Shown: positions 7,334 through 16,280 of the stretch, in pieces
Layout: each line of letters starts with the position of its first letter
Numbering within the stretch: the first letter of the stretch is position 1
From: an uncultured Rhodospirillaceae bacterium
Lineage (GTDB): Bacteria; Pseudomonadota; Alphaproteobacteria; Azospirillales; Azospirillaceae
Assembly: GCA_937927415.1 (NCBI GenBank)
Contig: CALBDS010000031.1
Coordinates: forward strand, 92,746 to 156,745
Direction of reading: 5' to 3'
Length of the DNA stretch: 64,000 nucleotides
The notes under the pieces: model-generated
What the model was told of the DNA's origin: nothing
The model's database searches: none
What the model saw: the letters and a program-made list of their open reading frames with translations, nothing else
Program-made: the position numbers and the translations under genes

Positions 7334-8344
7334 GTGACCGACCAAGCATCCTCCCCCACGCCCCCCGAGGCCCCGCGCCCGTTGCAGATCCAGCCGCCGA
7401 CCGCCGCCTCCCTGGCGCGGGCGGGCGAGTTGCTGCGCGCCGGTTCGCTGGTGGCCTTTCCTACCGAAACCGTGTACGGGCTGGGGGCCGACGCCACCAA
7501 CGATCAGGCGGTGGCCGCCATCTTCGCCGCCAAGGGGCGGCCGCATTTCAACCCGCTGATCGTGCATGTGCCCTCGCTGGCCGAGGCGCAGGTGTTCGCC
7601 GAGTTCGATTCCCGCGCTATCGCCCTGGCGGAACAATACTGGCCGGGGCCGCTGACCCTGGTGCTGCCGCGCAAGGCGGGGGCAGGGCTGTCGCTGCTGG
7701 TGTCGGCGGGGCTGGATACGGTGGCGGTGCGCGTGCCCGGCCATCCGGTGGCGCAGGCGTTGCTGCACGCCGCCCGCCGTCCGGTCGCCGCCCCCAGCGC
7801 CAACCGCTCAGGCTCGGTCAGCCCGACCACGCCGCTGCATGTGGTGGAAAGCCTGGGGGAACGGGTGCCGCTGGTGCTGGCCGGCGGGCGCTGCCCGGTG
7901 GGGGTGGAATCGACGGTGCTCGACCTGACGGGGGACGAGCCGGTGCTGCTGCGCCCCGGTGCCGTGCTGCGGGAGGATATGGAGCGGCTGCTGGGCCAGC
8001 CCATCGCCACCGCCGGTCACGACGGCAGCGAGGCGCCGAAGAAATCGCCGGGCCAGATGCTCAGCCATTACGCCCCCGCCGCCGGGGTGCGGCTGAACGC
8101 CCACGACGTGGCGGCGGACGAGGCGCTGCTGGCCTTCGGCCCCGACCAGTTGATCCGCGGCGGGGCGGCGCGGCTGAACCTGTCGCCGACCGGCGACCTG
8201 AACGAGGCGGCGGCCAACCTGTTCGCGTTCCTGCGGCAATTGGACCGCCCGGACGTGCGGGCTATCGCCGTCATGCCCATCCCCGACACCGGGCTGGGCA
8301 GCGCCATCAACGACCGGCTGCGCCGCGCCGCCACCCCGCGGTAG
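7334..8344 (+). CDS. L-threonylcarbamoyladenylate synthase (Sua5 type)
   Basis: Sua5/TsaC makes threonylcarbamoyl-AMP from threonine, bicarbonate and ATP for the universal t6A37 modification of tRNAs reading ANN codons. At 336 residues this is the long Sua5 type: a YrdC domain (SLVAFPTETVYGLGADA, KGRPHFNPLIVHV, PSANRSGSVSPT) joined by a linker (SPGQMLSHYAP) to a C-terminal Sua5 domain (about 215-336). The GTG at 7334 is chosen because conserved sequence begins shortly after it and the upstream 26 codons look non-coding. It is divergent from the ParA-like gene. Confidence 0.94.
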   Translation: MTDQASSPTPPEAPRPLQIQPPTAASLARAGELLRAGSLVAFPTETVYGLGADATNDQAVAAIFAAKGRPHFNPLIVHVPSLAEAQVFAEFDSRAIALAEQYWPGPLTLVLPRKAGAGLSLLVSAGLDTVAVRVPGHPVAQALLHAARRPVAAPSANRSGSVSPTTPLHVVESLGERVPLVLAGGRCPVGVESTVLDLTGDEPVLLRPGAVLREDMERLLGQPIATAGHDGSEAPKKSPGQMLSHYAPAAGVRLNAHDVAADEALLAFGPDQLIRGGAARLNLSPTGDLNEAAANLFAFLRQLDRPDVRAIAVMPIPDTGLGSAINDRLRRAATPR

Positions 8345-8445
8345 GGGGTTCTCCCGTCAAGGTGTGGAAATCGCGGACGTGACGGGATAGGGTGCTGGTC
8401 CCTAGCACCTCATTTCCCGATTCGTCCGATCGAAAGCTTGCCGCC

Positions 8446-9864
8446 ATGACCAGCACCGCCGCTCTGCTCGACCGCATCCTGTCCATCGTCGGCCCCAAGG
8501 GCATCCTGACCGATCCGGCGGACATGCAGCCCTATCTGGCCGAGGCGCGCGGGCGCTTCGTCGGCGGCAGCCCGGCGGTGGTCCGCCCCGCCACGGTGGA
8601 GGAGGTGGCCGCGGTGGTGGCGGCCTGTGCCGAAGCGGGTCAGCCCATCGTGCCCCAGGGCGGCAACACCAGCCTTGTGGGCGGCTCGATCCCGTACGAG
8701 AACGGCCATGACATCGTGCTCAGCCTGTCGCGGCTGAACCGGGTGCGCGACATCGACCCGCTGAACTACACCATGACGGTGGACGCCGGGTGCGTGCTCC
8801 AGACCCTCCAGCAGGTGGCGGCGGATCAGGACCGGCTGCTGCCGCTCAGCCTGGGGGCGGAGGGGACGGCGCAGATCGGCGGGCTGGTCTCCACCAACGC
8901 CGGCGGCACCATGACCATCCGCTACGGCAACACCCGTGATCTGGTGCTGGGGCTGGAGGTGGTGCTGCCCGACGGGCGGGTGTGGGACGGCCTGCGCCGC
9001 CTGCGCAAGAACAACACCGGCTATGATCTGAAGCACCTGTTCATCGGTGCGGAAGGCACGCTGGGCATCATCACCGGCGCGGTGCTGAAGCTCTATCCCC
9101 GCCCGCGGCAGGTGGAAACCGCCTTCGTGGCCGTGCCCAGCCCGGTTGCCGCCATCGAACTGCTGGCCCGCCTGCGCGCTGCGTCCGGCGACGGGGTGAC
9201 GGCGTTCGAGCTGATGGCCCGCCGCGCCCTGGATTTCGCGCTCAAGCATGTTCCCGGCACCATCGACCCGCTGTCGGAGCCGTCGCCGTGGTATGCGCTG
9301 GTGGAAATGACCGCTGGCACCCGTTCCGACGCCTTCCGCGACAATTTCGAAGCCGCCCTGGGCGAGGCGTTCGAAGAGGGGCTGGCCACCGACGCCACCA
9401 TCGCCGCGTCGGAGGGGCAGTCCAAGCAGCTCTGGTTCATCCGCGAAGCCATCGTGGAAGCGCAGAAGCACGCCGGCGGCTCCATCAAGAACGACGTGTC
9501 GGTCCCCGTCTCCAAGGTGGCCGAGTTCATCGAGCGCGCCACCGCAGCGGTGGAGGCGGTGTGCCCCGGCATCCGCCCGGTGCCCTTCGGCCACGTGGGC
9601 GACGGCAACATCCACTTCAACCTGACCCAGCCCGAAGGGGCCGATACCGCGGCCTATCTCGCCCGCTGGGACGAGATCTGCCATGTGGTGAACGCGATCA
9701 TCCTGGACCTGGACGGTTCCATCTCCGCCGAACATGGGGTGGGGCGGTTCAAGAAGGACGACATGCCGCATATCAAAAGCGCGGTCGAAATGGACATGCT
9801 GCGCGCCGTGAAGGCGGCGCTGGACCCGCGGGGGCTGATGAACCCCGGCAAGATGCTGCCCTGA
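8446..9864 (+). CDS. FAD-linked D-2-hydroxyacid dehydrogenase (GlcD / D2HGDH family)
   Basis: The 472-residue protein has the FAD_binding_4 fold (VPQGGNTSLVGGS, GLVSTNAGGTMTIRYGNTRD, FIGAEGTLGIIT) and the C-terminal FAD-oxidase domain with the metal-binding histidines in PFGHVGDGNIHFN and the ISAEHGVGRFKK end motif. Family members oxidise D-2-hydroxyglutarate, D-lactate or glycolate and pass electrons to quinone or an electron-transfer flavoprotein. The substrate cannot be fixed from sequence; D-2-hydroxyglutarate or D-lactate are the best guesses. The ATG at 8446 gives the usual family length. Confidence 0.93.
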   Translation: MTSTAALLDRILSIVGPKGILTDPADMQPYLAEARGRFVGGSPAVVRPATVEEVAAVVAACAEAGQPIVPQGGNTSLVGGSIPYENGHDIVLSLSRLNRVRDIDPLNYTMTVDAGCVLQTLQQVAADQDRLLPLSLGAEGTAQIGGLVSTNAGGTMTIRYGNTRDLVLGLEVVLPDGRVWDGLRRLRKNNTGYDLKHLFIGAEGTLGIITGAVLKLYPRPRQVETAFVAVPSPVAAIELLARLRAASGDGVTAFELMARRALDFALKHVPGTIDPLSEPSPWYALVEMTAGTRSDAFRDNFEAALGEAFEEGLATDATIAASEGQSKQLWFIREAIVEAQKHAGGSIKNDVSVPVSKVAEFIERATAAVEAVCPGIRPVPFGHVGDGNIHFNLTQPEGADTAAYLARWDEICHVVNAIILDLDGSISAEHGVGRFKKDDMPHIKSAVEMDMLRAVKAALDPRGLMNPGKMLP

Positions 9865-9895
9865 TCCCCCCATCGTCGCTCTGGGAAATCCGCTC

Positions 9896-10288
9896 TTGGG
9901 CACTTATCTGTGGATAGCACTGGGCAGCGCCCTGGGGGGCGTTGCCCGGTACGGGTGTTCCAATTGGGCGGCGGCGGTGTTCGGCTACCGTTTCCCGTTG
10001 GGGACGCTGCTGATCAACATCCTTGGTTCCTTCGTGATCGGGGCGGCGGCCACTCTGACCGCACCCGGATCGCGCTTCGCCATTCCCGGCGATGCCCGGT
10101 TGTTCATCACGGTGGGGTTGTGTGGCGGCTACACCACCTTTTCCAGCTTCAGCCTGCAGACCCTCGAACTGCTGCGGGAGGGGGATTGGCTGGCGGCGGG
10201 AATGAATGTGGTGTCGTCGGTTGTTCTTTGTCTTGTAGCGGTGTGGGCGGGCCATATGCTCGCCACGCTGCTGGAGCCCGTGACCTGA
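9896..10288 (+). CDS. crcB: CrcB/Fluc fluoride ion channel
   Basis: CrcB forms dual-topology dimers that let fluoride leak out of the cytoplasm. The 130-residue protein has four hydrophobic helices and the family motifs GSALGGVARYGCSNW, TLLINILGSFVIG and the phenylalanine/threonine-rich GLCGGYTTFSSFS. It starts at TTG 9896, 31 bases after the dehydrogenase; no ATG is available that would keep the first helix. The gap is far too short for a fluoride riboswitch. The Nudix gene follows closely. Confidence 0.95.
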   Translation: MGTYLWIALGSALGGVARYGCSNWAAAVFGYRFPLGTLLINILGSFVIGAAATLTAPGSRFAIPGDARLFITVGLCGGYTTFSSFSLQTLELLREGDWLAAGMNVVSSVVLCLVAVWAGHMLATLLEPVT

Positions 10289-10308
10289 AAGAAAAGCGCA
10301 CAGGTGAG

Positions 10309-10776
10309 ATGATCGCCCTGAAACGCCGGCCCCGCGACCAATACGCGGCCCTTCCGTACCGTGACATCGACGGCGTGCGTCAGGTGATGCTCATCACCTC
10401 GCGGGACACCGGGCGCTGGATCATTCCCAAAGGCTGGCCGGAAAAGCACACCAAGCCCCACGAGATGGCCGCCCGCGAGGCGTTTGAGGAGGCGGGCCTG
10501 CTGGGGCGCATCGCCACGGTTCCCTGTGGACTTTACCATTACGACAAGCGGATGAAATCGGGCAAGGCGCGGGCCTGCGCCGTGCAGGTTTTTCTGATGT
10601 CCGTGGAACAGGAATTGGACTCCTGGCCGGAAAAGGGCCAGCGGGAACGCCGCTGGATGGACCCGCTGGAGGCCGCGTCCCTGGTCAATGAAGGGGATCT
10701 GGCCGACCTGCTGCGCGCTTTCGCCACCGATTCCGTCATCCTCCCGGCCGTGGGGGCGGATGAGGTGGGGGCTTAG
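10309..10776 (+). CDS. Nudix hydrolase
   Basis: The 155-residue protein carries a Nudix box (GWPEKHTKPHEMAAREAFEEAG) with the catalytic REAFEEAG intact but threonine in place of the first glutamate of the consensus. The preceding WIIPKGWP resembles bacterial relatives of diphosphoinositol-polyphosphate phosphohydrolases. Such enzymes split nucleoside diphosphates linked to other groups. The start ATG has AGGTGAG just upstream and follows crcB by 20 bases. The precise substrate is unknown. Confidence 0.88.
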   Translation: MIALKRRPRDQYAALPYRDIDGVRQVMLITSRDTGRWIIPKGWPEKHTKPHEMAAREAFEEAGLLGRIATVPCGLYHYDKRMKSGKARACAVQVFLMSVEQELDSWPEKGQRERRWMDPLEAASLVNEGDLADLLRAFATDSVILPAVGADEVGA

Positions 10777-10886
10777 TCCCGGTGACGGGCGGCGCGGGAG
10801 CCGCCGTCCATTGACTTGCCGCAAGGCGGCGGATGTTCGGCCCGTGTAGGGTCGGGTTCGCCAATTCCGTTCTCCGGGTGTCTGCC

Positions 10887-11660
10887 GTGGATCTGTCGTC
10901 CGCTCTGTCGCTGCTTCATGATGGTTTGAACCAGTGCGCCGTGGTCATCGACCGCGACTCCGGCTTTCTCGTCGCGCTGCTGTCGGCGGGGCTGGTGGGC
11001 GGCGTGACCCATTGCGCCGGCATGTGCGGCCCCTTCGTGCTGGCGCAGGTGACGGCCAAGCTGGAACGGGTGTCCATCGACCGGATGAGCGAATTCCACC
11101 GTCTGGCCGGGGCGGCGGCTCTGCCCTATCACCTGGGCCGTGCCACCACCTATGCCGGCATCGGTGCGGCGGCGGCGGCCATGGCCGGGCATGTGGGGGC
11201 CTTGCCGGGCTTGCGCTGGCTGTCGGCGGGGTTGCTGCTGTTCGCCGCCCTGTTCTTCCTGGGCTATGCGGTGCGCGGTCTGGCGGTGTGGCTGCCCCGT
11301 GGCGGCGGCTGGACCCGCGGCTGGGGCGATGCGGTGGCGCGGCTGGCCCGTCCGCTGTTCGGCAACCCCACCGGCTGGCGCGGCTATGGGCTGGGGCTGG
11401 CGCTGGGCTTCATTCCCTGCGGCCTGCTCTATGGCGCGGTGGCGGTGGCGGCGGCCAGCGGCAGCGCCCTGACCGGGGCGCTGGGCATGGGGGCCTTTGC
11501 GTTGGGCACCGTGCCCAGCCTGATCGCGGTGGGGCTGGCCGGGCACATGGCCGGGCGGGTCTGGCGCGGCGCCGTCGCGCGGGTGGCGCCGTTCATCATG
11601 GTGGTGAACGCCGGCGTGCTGGGGTGGATGGCGTGGCGGCTGGCGGCGGGGGGCGCCTGA
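10887..11660 (+). CDS. TauE/SafE-like membrane protein with HCxGMCGP motif
   Basis: This 257-residue integral membrane protein has about six hydrophobic helices and two paired motifs, THCAGMCGPF in the first helix and FIPCGLLYG in the fourth. These define the sulfite exporter TauE/SafE-like (DUF2) group with paired cysteines that may bind metal; related genes often occur near cytochrome oxidase assembly loci, though none is here. The GTG at 10887 begins the conserved sequence; an ATG at 10833 with a weak ribosome site is an alternative that would add 18 residues. Function is inferred only from the fold. Confidence 0.78.
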   Translation: MDLSSALSLLHDGLNQCAVVIDRDSGFLVALLSAGLVGGVTHCAGMCGPFVLAQVTAKLERVSIDRMSEFHRLAGAAALPYHLGRATTYAGIGAAAAAMAGHVGALPGLRWLSAGLLLFAALFFLGYAVRGLAVWLPRGGGWTRGWGDAVARLARPLFGNPTGWRGYGLGLALGFIPCGLLYGAVAVAAASGSALTGALGMGAFALGTVPSLIAVGLAGHMAGRVWRGAVARVAPFIMVVNAGVLGWMAWRLAAGGA

Positions 11661-11661
11661 G

Positions 11662-12567
11662 TCAGCCGCACCCGTCGGATTTGATCGGGCCGGATGTGAT
11701 CGCGTCCGACAGGGGAATCTGACCGCTGCCGGGGGCCAGCGGCTGCTGCTGGCTTTCATGGGGCGCCCAGCCGGCCAGATAGAGGATCTGGAAGGTGGCG
11801 GGGATGCGTCCGTCCTCTTCCGCGTAATGCTCGGCATAGCGGCGGGCGGCGTCGAACAGCAGTTCACGGCGGGCCGGAACCTTGCGGCGGGCCAGCACGG
11901 TGTTGGTTTCCCCCATGCCGCGCAGGTCGCGCATCAGGGCGAGCGCGTCGCTGTAGGTCACCGTCAGCGTGTCGGAATCCACCACCGGCAGGGCAAAGCC
12001 CGCCCGCTGGAGCAGCCGCCCGGCATCGCGGATCTCGGCAAAGGGTGACACCCGCGGACTCATCCCGCCGTACAGTTCCAGCTCGGCATCGATCAGGCAG
12101 CGGCGCAGCTCCATCAGCGTTTCCCCGCCCAGCATGGCGGCGCAGAAGAAACCGTCCGGCTTCAGGCTGCGTCGGATCTGCAGCAGCGTCCCCGGCAGGT
12201 CGTTGACCCAATGCAGGTCCAGCGCGCTGACCACCAGATCGAACACGCCCTCGGCGAAGGGCAACGCCTCTTCATCCGCGGCCACCGCCGGGCATGAGGC
12301 CTGTGCGGCAAAGGCGGGCGACAGGTCGCACGACACCATCGTCTCGATGCCCTTGCGTCCCGCCAGCACCCGCCCCAGCGTGCCGTCGCGGCATCCCAGG
12401 TCAAGGGCGGTGGGGAAATCGCGGCGCACATCCTCCAGCCGGTCGGCCAGACGCTCGGCCACCTCTTCCATCAGGAAATTGAAGCCGGCGAAGCCGGGGG
12501 CGGCACGGTCGCGGCGCCGGCGGACCAGCGCGCGGTCGAAGACGGTCATGATGTCGGTGTCGGTCAT
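11662..12567 (-). CDS. NDUFAF5/BioC-like SAM-dependent methyltransferase
   Basis: The 301-residue protein has the SAM-binding motif LDLGCRDGTLGRVL, an acidic motif II region (VSCDLSPAFAAQA) and the post-motif VVSALDLHWVNDLPG. This pattern is shared by BioC and by NDUFAF5, the mitochondrial complex I assembly factor whose alphaproteobacterial relatives have this length. In Alphaproteobacteria it usually sits beside comF, grxC and a nitrilase gene, as here, and no biotin genes flank it. NDUFAF5-like is therefore preferred over BioC. NDUFAF5 itself is described as an arginine hydroxylase of a complex I subunit; whether this protein hydroxylates or methylates is unknown. Confidence 0.82.
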   Translation of the reverse strand: MTDTDIMTVFDRALVRRRRDRAAPGFAGFNFLMEEVAERLADRLEDVRRDFPTALDLGCRDGTLGRVLAGRKGIETMVSCDLSPAFAAQASCPAVAADEEALPFAEGVFDLVVSALDLHWVNDLPGTLLQIRRSLKPDGFFCAAMLGGETLMELRRCLIDAELELYGGMSPRVSPFAEIRDAGRLLQRAGFALPVVDSDTLTVTYSDALALMRDLRGMGETNTVLARRKVPARRELLFDAARRYAEHYAEEDGRIPATFQILYLAGWAPHESQQQPLAPGSGQIPLSDAITSGPIKSDGCG

Positions 12568-12655
12568 GGGGGCAGATTAATCGGTAAGGCTTGGCCGCTC
12601 AATGGCTGCGGCGTTATGGTTGTTCCCGAACGCGAACGGGGGAGGGCGCGCCATC

Positions 12656-12922
12656 ATGGGAATCGAAGACGCCATCAGCGTCACCTATGACGCCCTGATG
12701 ATCATCATCAAGATTTCGCTGCCCACGCTGCTCATCACCACGGCCATCGGTCTGGTGGTGACCCTGTTCCAGTCGGTGACCCACATTCAGGACGCCACCA
12801 TCCAGCAAAATCTGAAGATGGCGGCGACCATCGCCATCCTGTTCATCACCGCCCCGGTCATTTTCATGGCGTTGCGGGATTTCACCCTGCTGATCTTCGA
12901 CCGGCTGATGCATCTTCCGTAA
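12656..12922 (+). CDS. fliQ: FliQ-family export-apparatus membrane protein (isolated)
   Basis: The 88-residue protein matches FliQ in length and in its two-helix hairpin (about residues 14-37 and 49-71). It carries the typical segment GLVVTLFQSVTHIQDATIQ between the helices and the closing RDFTLLIFDRL. FliQ forms part of the FliPQR core of the flagellar type III export gate. No fliP, fliR or flhB lies near; neighbours are a methyltransferase and comF. The ATG at 12656 matches the family start. A type III secretion SctS relative is an alternative but no injectisome genes are seen. Confidence 0.85.
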   Translation: MGIEDAISVTYDALMIIIKISLPTLLITTAIGLVVTLFQSVTHIQDATIQQNLKMAATIAILFITAPVIFMALRDFTLLIFDRLMHLP

Positions 12923-12972
12923 GAGGAAGGGGGGAGGGGGCCATAACGGGAAGCGATACGTGGTCCGGCACC

Positions 12973-13698
12973 TTGGCCCGTGCGGGGGTGCTGCTGATCG
13001 ACACGCTGCTGCCGCCCCGCTGCCTGGTCTGCGGCACGGTGGTTGCGCGGCAGGGGGGATTGTGCGCCGGCTGCTGGCGGGGGCTGACCTTCATCGCCTC
13101 TCCATACTGCACCTGCTGCGGCCTTCCCTTTGCCTACCGGGTGGAGGGGACGGCCCTGTGCGCCGCCTGCATGGCCGATCCGCCGCCGTTCGGGCGGGCG
13201 CGGTCGGTGCTGGTCTATGACGACGGCAGCCGGCCGCTGGTGCTGGCCTTCAAGCATGCCGACCGCACCCACGCCGCCCGGCCCTTCGGCGCGTGGCTGG
13301 CGCGGGCGGGGGCGGATATCCTGCGCGATGCCGACCTGCTGGCCCCGGTGCCGCTGCACCGCTGGCGTCTGCTGATGCGCCGCTACAACCAGTCGGCGCT
13401 GCTGGCCCAGGCGGTGGGGCGGGAAGCCGGGGTGCCGGTGATCCCGGACCTGCTGCTCCGCCGCCGCCGCACCCGCACCCAGGGCGGGCTGGACGGCGCC
13501 GGGCGCCGCCGCAACGTGGCCGGGGCCTTTGCCGTGCGGGCGGGGGCCAGACCCGCGCTGGCCGGGCGGCGGGTGGTGCTGGTGGACGATGTGCTGACCA
13601 CCGGCGCCACGGTGGCCGAATGCGCCCGTGCCCTGCTGGCCGGTGGGGCTGCGGGGGTGGACGTGCTGACCATCGCCCGCGTGGTGAAGGCGGTGTGA
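12973..13698 (+). CDS. comF: ComF-family phosphoribosyltransferase-like protein
   Basis: ComF proteins pair an N-terminal zinc-finger region with a phosphoribosyltransferase domain and take part in DNA uptake and transformation in several bacteria. Four CxxC pairs are visible early (CLVCG, CAGCW, CTCCG, CAAC), followed by YNQSALLAQAV and the PRPP-binding loop VVLVDDVLTTGAT near residue 200. The only plausible start is TTG 12973, although GGAGGGGG lies about 33 bases upstream; the true start may be non-canonical. It heads a cluster with grxC and a nitrilase gene. Confidence 0.88.
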   Translation: MARAGVLLIDTLLPPRCLVCGTVVARQGGLCAGCWRGLTFIASPYCTCCGLPFAYRVEGTALCAACMADPPPFGRARSVLVYDDGSRPLVLAFKHADRTHAARPFGAWLARAGADILRDADLLAPVPLHRWRLLMRRYNQSALLAQAVGREAGVPVIPDLLLRRRRTRTQGGLDGAGRRRNVAGAFAVRAGARPALAGRRVVLVDDVLTTGATVAECARALLAGGAAGVDVLTIARVVKAV

Positions 13699-13755
13699 TG
13701 ATGGCGCGCCAGTGGTGTTCAAACGATAACGTTTTCAAACTGTGGAGTGTCCGCT

Positions 13756-14016
13756 ATGGCTCATGTCGAGATCTACACCTCGCCCTTCTGCCCCTATTGC
13801 GTCCGCGCCAAGCGGCTGCTGGACAGCAAGGGGGTGTCGTACGAGGAGGTCGATGTCTACCAGCACCCCAACCGCCGCGATGAAATGGTCGAACGGGCCG
13901 GCGGGCGGACCACGGTGCCGCAGGTGTTCATCGACGGCCAGTCGCTGGGCGGCTGCGACGACATCCACGCGCTGGAACATCAGGGCAAGCTCGATCCGCT
14001 GCTGGGGCTGGCGTGA
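13756..14016 (+). CDS. grxC: glutaredoxin 3
   Basis: The 86-residue glutaredoxin has the dithiol active site CPYC (SPFCPYCVRAKRLL), the cis-proline loop TTVPQVFIDG and the GGCDDIHAL glutathione-binding motif, all typical of GrxC. It reduces protein disulphides and glutathione mixed disulphides in the cytoplasm. The ATG at 13756 is preferred to the GTG three codons upstream. Its stop overlaps the start of the next gene by one base (TGATG), indicating an operon with the nitrilase-family gene. Confidence 0.96.
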   Translation: MAHVEIYTSPFCPYCVRAKRLLDSKGVSYEEVDVYQHPNRRDEMVERAGGRTTVPQVFIDGQSLGGCDDIHALEHQGKLDPLLGLA

Positions 14017-14852
14017 TGAGCGCCGGTGCCGGGCGGGTGCGGGCTGCCTGCATCCAGGTCAACGCCGGGCCTGAGATCCAGCCGAACCTCGACGCGGCGG
14101 CGGTGCTGGTCCGGCGGGCGCGGGACGCGGGGGCGGAATTTATAACGCTGCCCGAAAACGTCTCGATGATCGTGCAGGGGCGGGACAATGTGCTTGCCCG
14201 CGTGCGGGGGGAGGATGAGCATCCCGGCGTTCCCGCCTTCGCCGCATTGGCGCGGGAAACGGGGGCGTGGATCCTGGCGGGGACGCTGGGCATCCTGCTG
14301 GACGAGGGTCGGGTCGCCAACCGCAGCCTGCTGTTTGCCCCCGACGGGCGCATCGCCGCCCGCTACGACAAGATCCACATGTTCGACGTGGATCTGGCCG
14401 CCGGGGAAAGCTACCGCGAATCCTCCACCTTCCGTCCCGGCGAACGGGCGGTGGTGGCTGAAACGCCGTGGGGTGGGGTGGGGATGACCGTCTGCTACGA
14501 CGTTCGGTTCCCCCACCTGTATCGGGCGTTGGCAAAGGTCGGGGCGTCGTTCCTGACGGTGCCCGCGGCCTTCACCGTTCCCACCGGCAAGGCGCATTGG
14601 CACGTTCTGCTGCGGGCGCGGGCGATCGAGACGGGGTGCTTCGTCCTGGCCCCGGCCCAGACCGGCACCCATGACCAGGGGCGGCGCACCTACGGCCATT
14701 CCCTGATCGTGTCGCCGTGGGGCGAGGTGCTTGCCGATGGCGGGGAGGAGGTGGGGTTCATCACCGCCGACCTGGACCTGTCGGCGGTGGCGGAGGCACG
14801 GCGGATGATCCCTTCCCTAACCCACCACCGCCCGTTCGCGCTGGACGGTTAA
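14016..14852 (+). CDS. Nit-family carbon-nitrogen hydrolase (deaminated-glutathione amidase type)
   Basis: The 278-residue protein carries the nitrilase-superfamily catalytic triad: E47 in ITLPENVSM, K119 in RYDKIHMFDVDL and C160 in GMTVCYDVRFPHLY. These motif variants match the Nit1/Nit2 branch, whose members hydrolyse deaminated glutathione or omega-amides. Placement directly after glutaredoxin fits metabolite repair around glutathione. Translation is coupled to grxC through a one-base overlap. Nit2 omega-amidase activity is the alternative. Confidence 0.92.
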   Translation: MSAGAGRVRAACIQVNAGPEIQPNLDAAAVLVRRARDAGAEFITLPENVSMIVQGRDNVLARVRGEDEHPGVPAFAALARETGAWILAGTLGILLDEGRVANRSLLFAPDGRIAARYDKIHMFDVDLAAGESYRESSTFRPGERAVVAETPWGGVGMTVCYDVRFPHLYRALAKVGASFLTVPAAFTVPTGKAHWHVLLRARAIETGCFVLAPAQTGTHDQGRRTYGHSLIVSPWGEVLADGGEEVGFITADLDLSAVAEARRMIPSLTHHRPFALDG

Positions 14853-16216
14853 AGCCCCTTCAGCCAGCGGCGCACCGGCGTCAGCCGGCTCAGGGCAAAA
14901 CAGCCCAGGGTGGCTGCCGCCAGGGCCGGAAGGCGGTGGGGGGCGTGTGTCAGCCCCGCCGCCGCCGGTGCGGCAAAGCATGCCAGCAGCATCACCCGGT
15001 CTGCACGCCACTCCCCGTACGTGTCCCCGTATGGGCGGGGTTCCGGCGCCGGTTCGGCCCAGGCGCGTACGGTCAGGACCAGCCAGGCGGGATAGGCGTA
15101 CAGCGCCAGGGTCACCGCCTGCTTGATCCAGGTTTCGGTGGGGCGGTACAGCCAGTCGCCGTACGTGTGGGTGCCCAGCGCCAGCGCCGCCGCTCCCAGC
15201 AGCACCGGAAGGGGGCCGCGCGGGGTTCGCCGCGCCTCGGCACAGGCGGCCAGTGCCGCCATCAGGGCGAGGTTGGCATACGTGCCTTCCTCCGTCCGCG
15301 GGTTGAACAGCGCCAGATAGGCGAAGGCCAGCCACAGGACCGTCAGCGCCGCACCGCGCCCGTCCAGCCGCCGCACCACCACCCAGCACGCCGCCAGCGT
15401 TGCCAGCGCCGCCGCCGCCCGCACCGCCGTCATGGCGCCGTAGGAGGGGTGAAGGCCCAGGGTGTTCACCAGCATGGCCATGTTGAACCAGCGCCCGCTG
15501 TCGGGTTCGGCGGCGGTCAGCAGCTTGCCGGCCATGGCGCCGTACTGCTGCCACACATAAGCGGGATCGGGGTGGAGAAAGGGCAGGGTGAAGGCCGCCG
15601 CCAGTCCCAGCACCAGCGGGGGGATCAGCCGGGGCCGTACGGCGGCGAACAGCAGTGCCGGCACCAGCGCCAGCGGCTTCACCGCCACCGCCAGCGCCAG
15701 CAGCAGCCCGCCGCGCCCCCAGCGCCCCCAGGCGACATCCACCGCCGCGTGCAGCAGCACCGCCGCCATGATGAGTTCCCATTGCCCGCGCAGCAGGTTG
15801 ATGGACACGGCGGGAATCATCAGCGCCAGCACCCGCGGGGTCAGGCGGTTTTCGTCGTCGGGCAGCAGCAGCCGCACCGCCCGCCACACAGCCCACGCCA
15901 GCACCCCCGCCTGGATCAGCCGCCAGACCTGATCCAGCAGCGGCAGCGGCAGCAGCGCCAACGGCCCGAAGAGAAAGGCGCTGGACGGAAAATAGAGGAA
16001 GCCGTGAATGCCCCCGGTGTAGACCGGAATCCCGGCCCACCAGTCGAGGGTGGAGGCCTGATAGATGCGGGTGATGGGGCGCAGGGGCTTGAGCGCCGCC
16101 AGAACCGCGGTCACCGCCAGGAACACCCCGCACAGCCATATCATGGGGTCACGCGGCCATGCGAAACGCGGCGCGTGCGCAGCGGCCCCGCGCCCGTATG
16201 GAAATGATACGCTCAC
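14849..16216 (-). CDS. GT87-family polytopic mannosyltransferase-like protein
   Basis: This 455-residue integral membrane protein has roughly ten or more hydrophobic helices spread over its length and the pattern of DUF2029/GT87 polyprenyl-phosphate-dependent glycosyltransferases: an early luminal acidic residue after the first helix (STLDWWAGIPVYTGG) and the GFLYFPSSAFLFGPLALLPL segment. Relatives add mannose or arabinose to lipids and glycans on the periplasmic face. The stop overlaps the convergent nitrilase-family gene by four bases. The GTG at 16216 is used; ATG 16144 is a possible shorter start. Donor and acceptor are unknown. Confidence 0.8.
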   Translation of the reverse strand: MSVSFPYGRGAAAHAPRFAWPRDPMIWLCGVFLAVTAVLAALKPLRPITRIYQASTLDWWAGIPVYTGGIHGFLYFPSSAFLFGPLALLPLPLLDQVWRLIQAGVLAWAVWRAVRLLLPDDENRLTPRVLALMIPAVSINLLRGQWELIMAAVLLHAAVDVAWGRWGRGGLLLALAVAVKPLALVPALLFAAVRPRLIPPLVLGLAAAFTLPFLHPDPAYVWQQYGAMAGKLLTAAEPDSGRWFNMAMLVNTLGLHPSYGAMTAVRAAAALATLAACWVVVRRLDGRGAALTVLWLAFAYLALFNPRTEEGTYANLALMAALAACAEARRTPRGPLPVLLGAAALALGTHTYGDWLYRPTETWIKQAVTLALYAYPAWLVLTVRAWAEPAPEPRPYGDTYGEWRADRVMLLACFAAPAAAGLTHAPHRLPALAAATLGCFALSRLTPVRRWLKGL

Positions 16217-16280
16217 ACCGATCCCCCCGGTTTCCCGATCCGGCCCTAGAGATGCTGGAAAAAGAGAGGTAAGGCAAACG

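Noticed and set aside
9865..9895. Fluoride riboswitch before crcB
   Set aside because: The gap is only 31 bases, too short for the motif.
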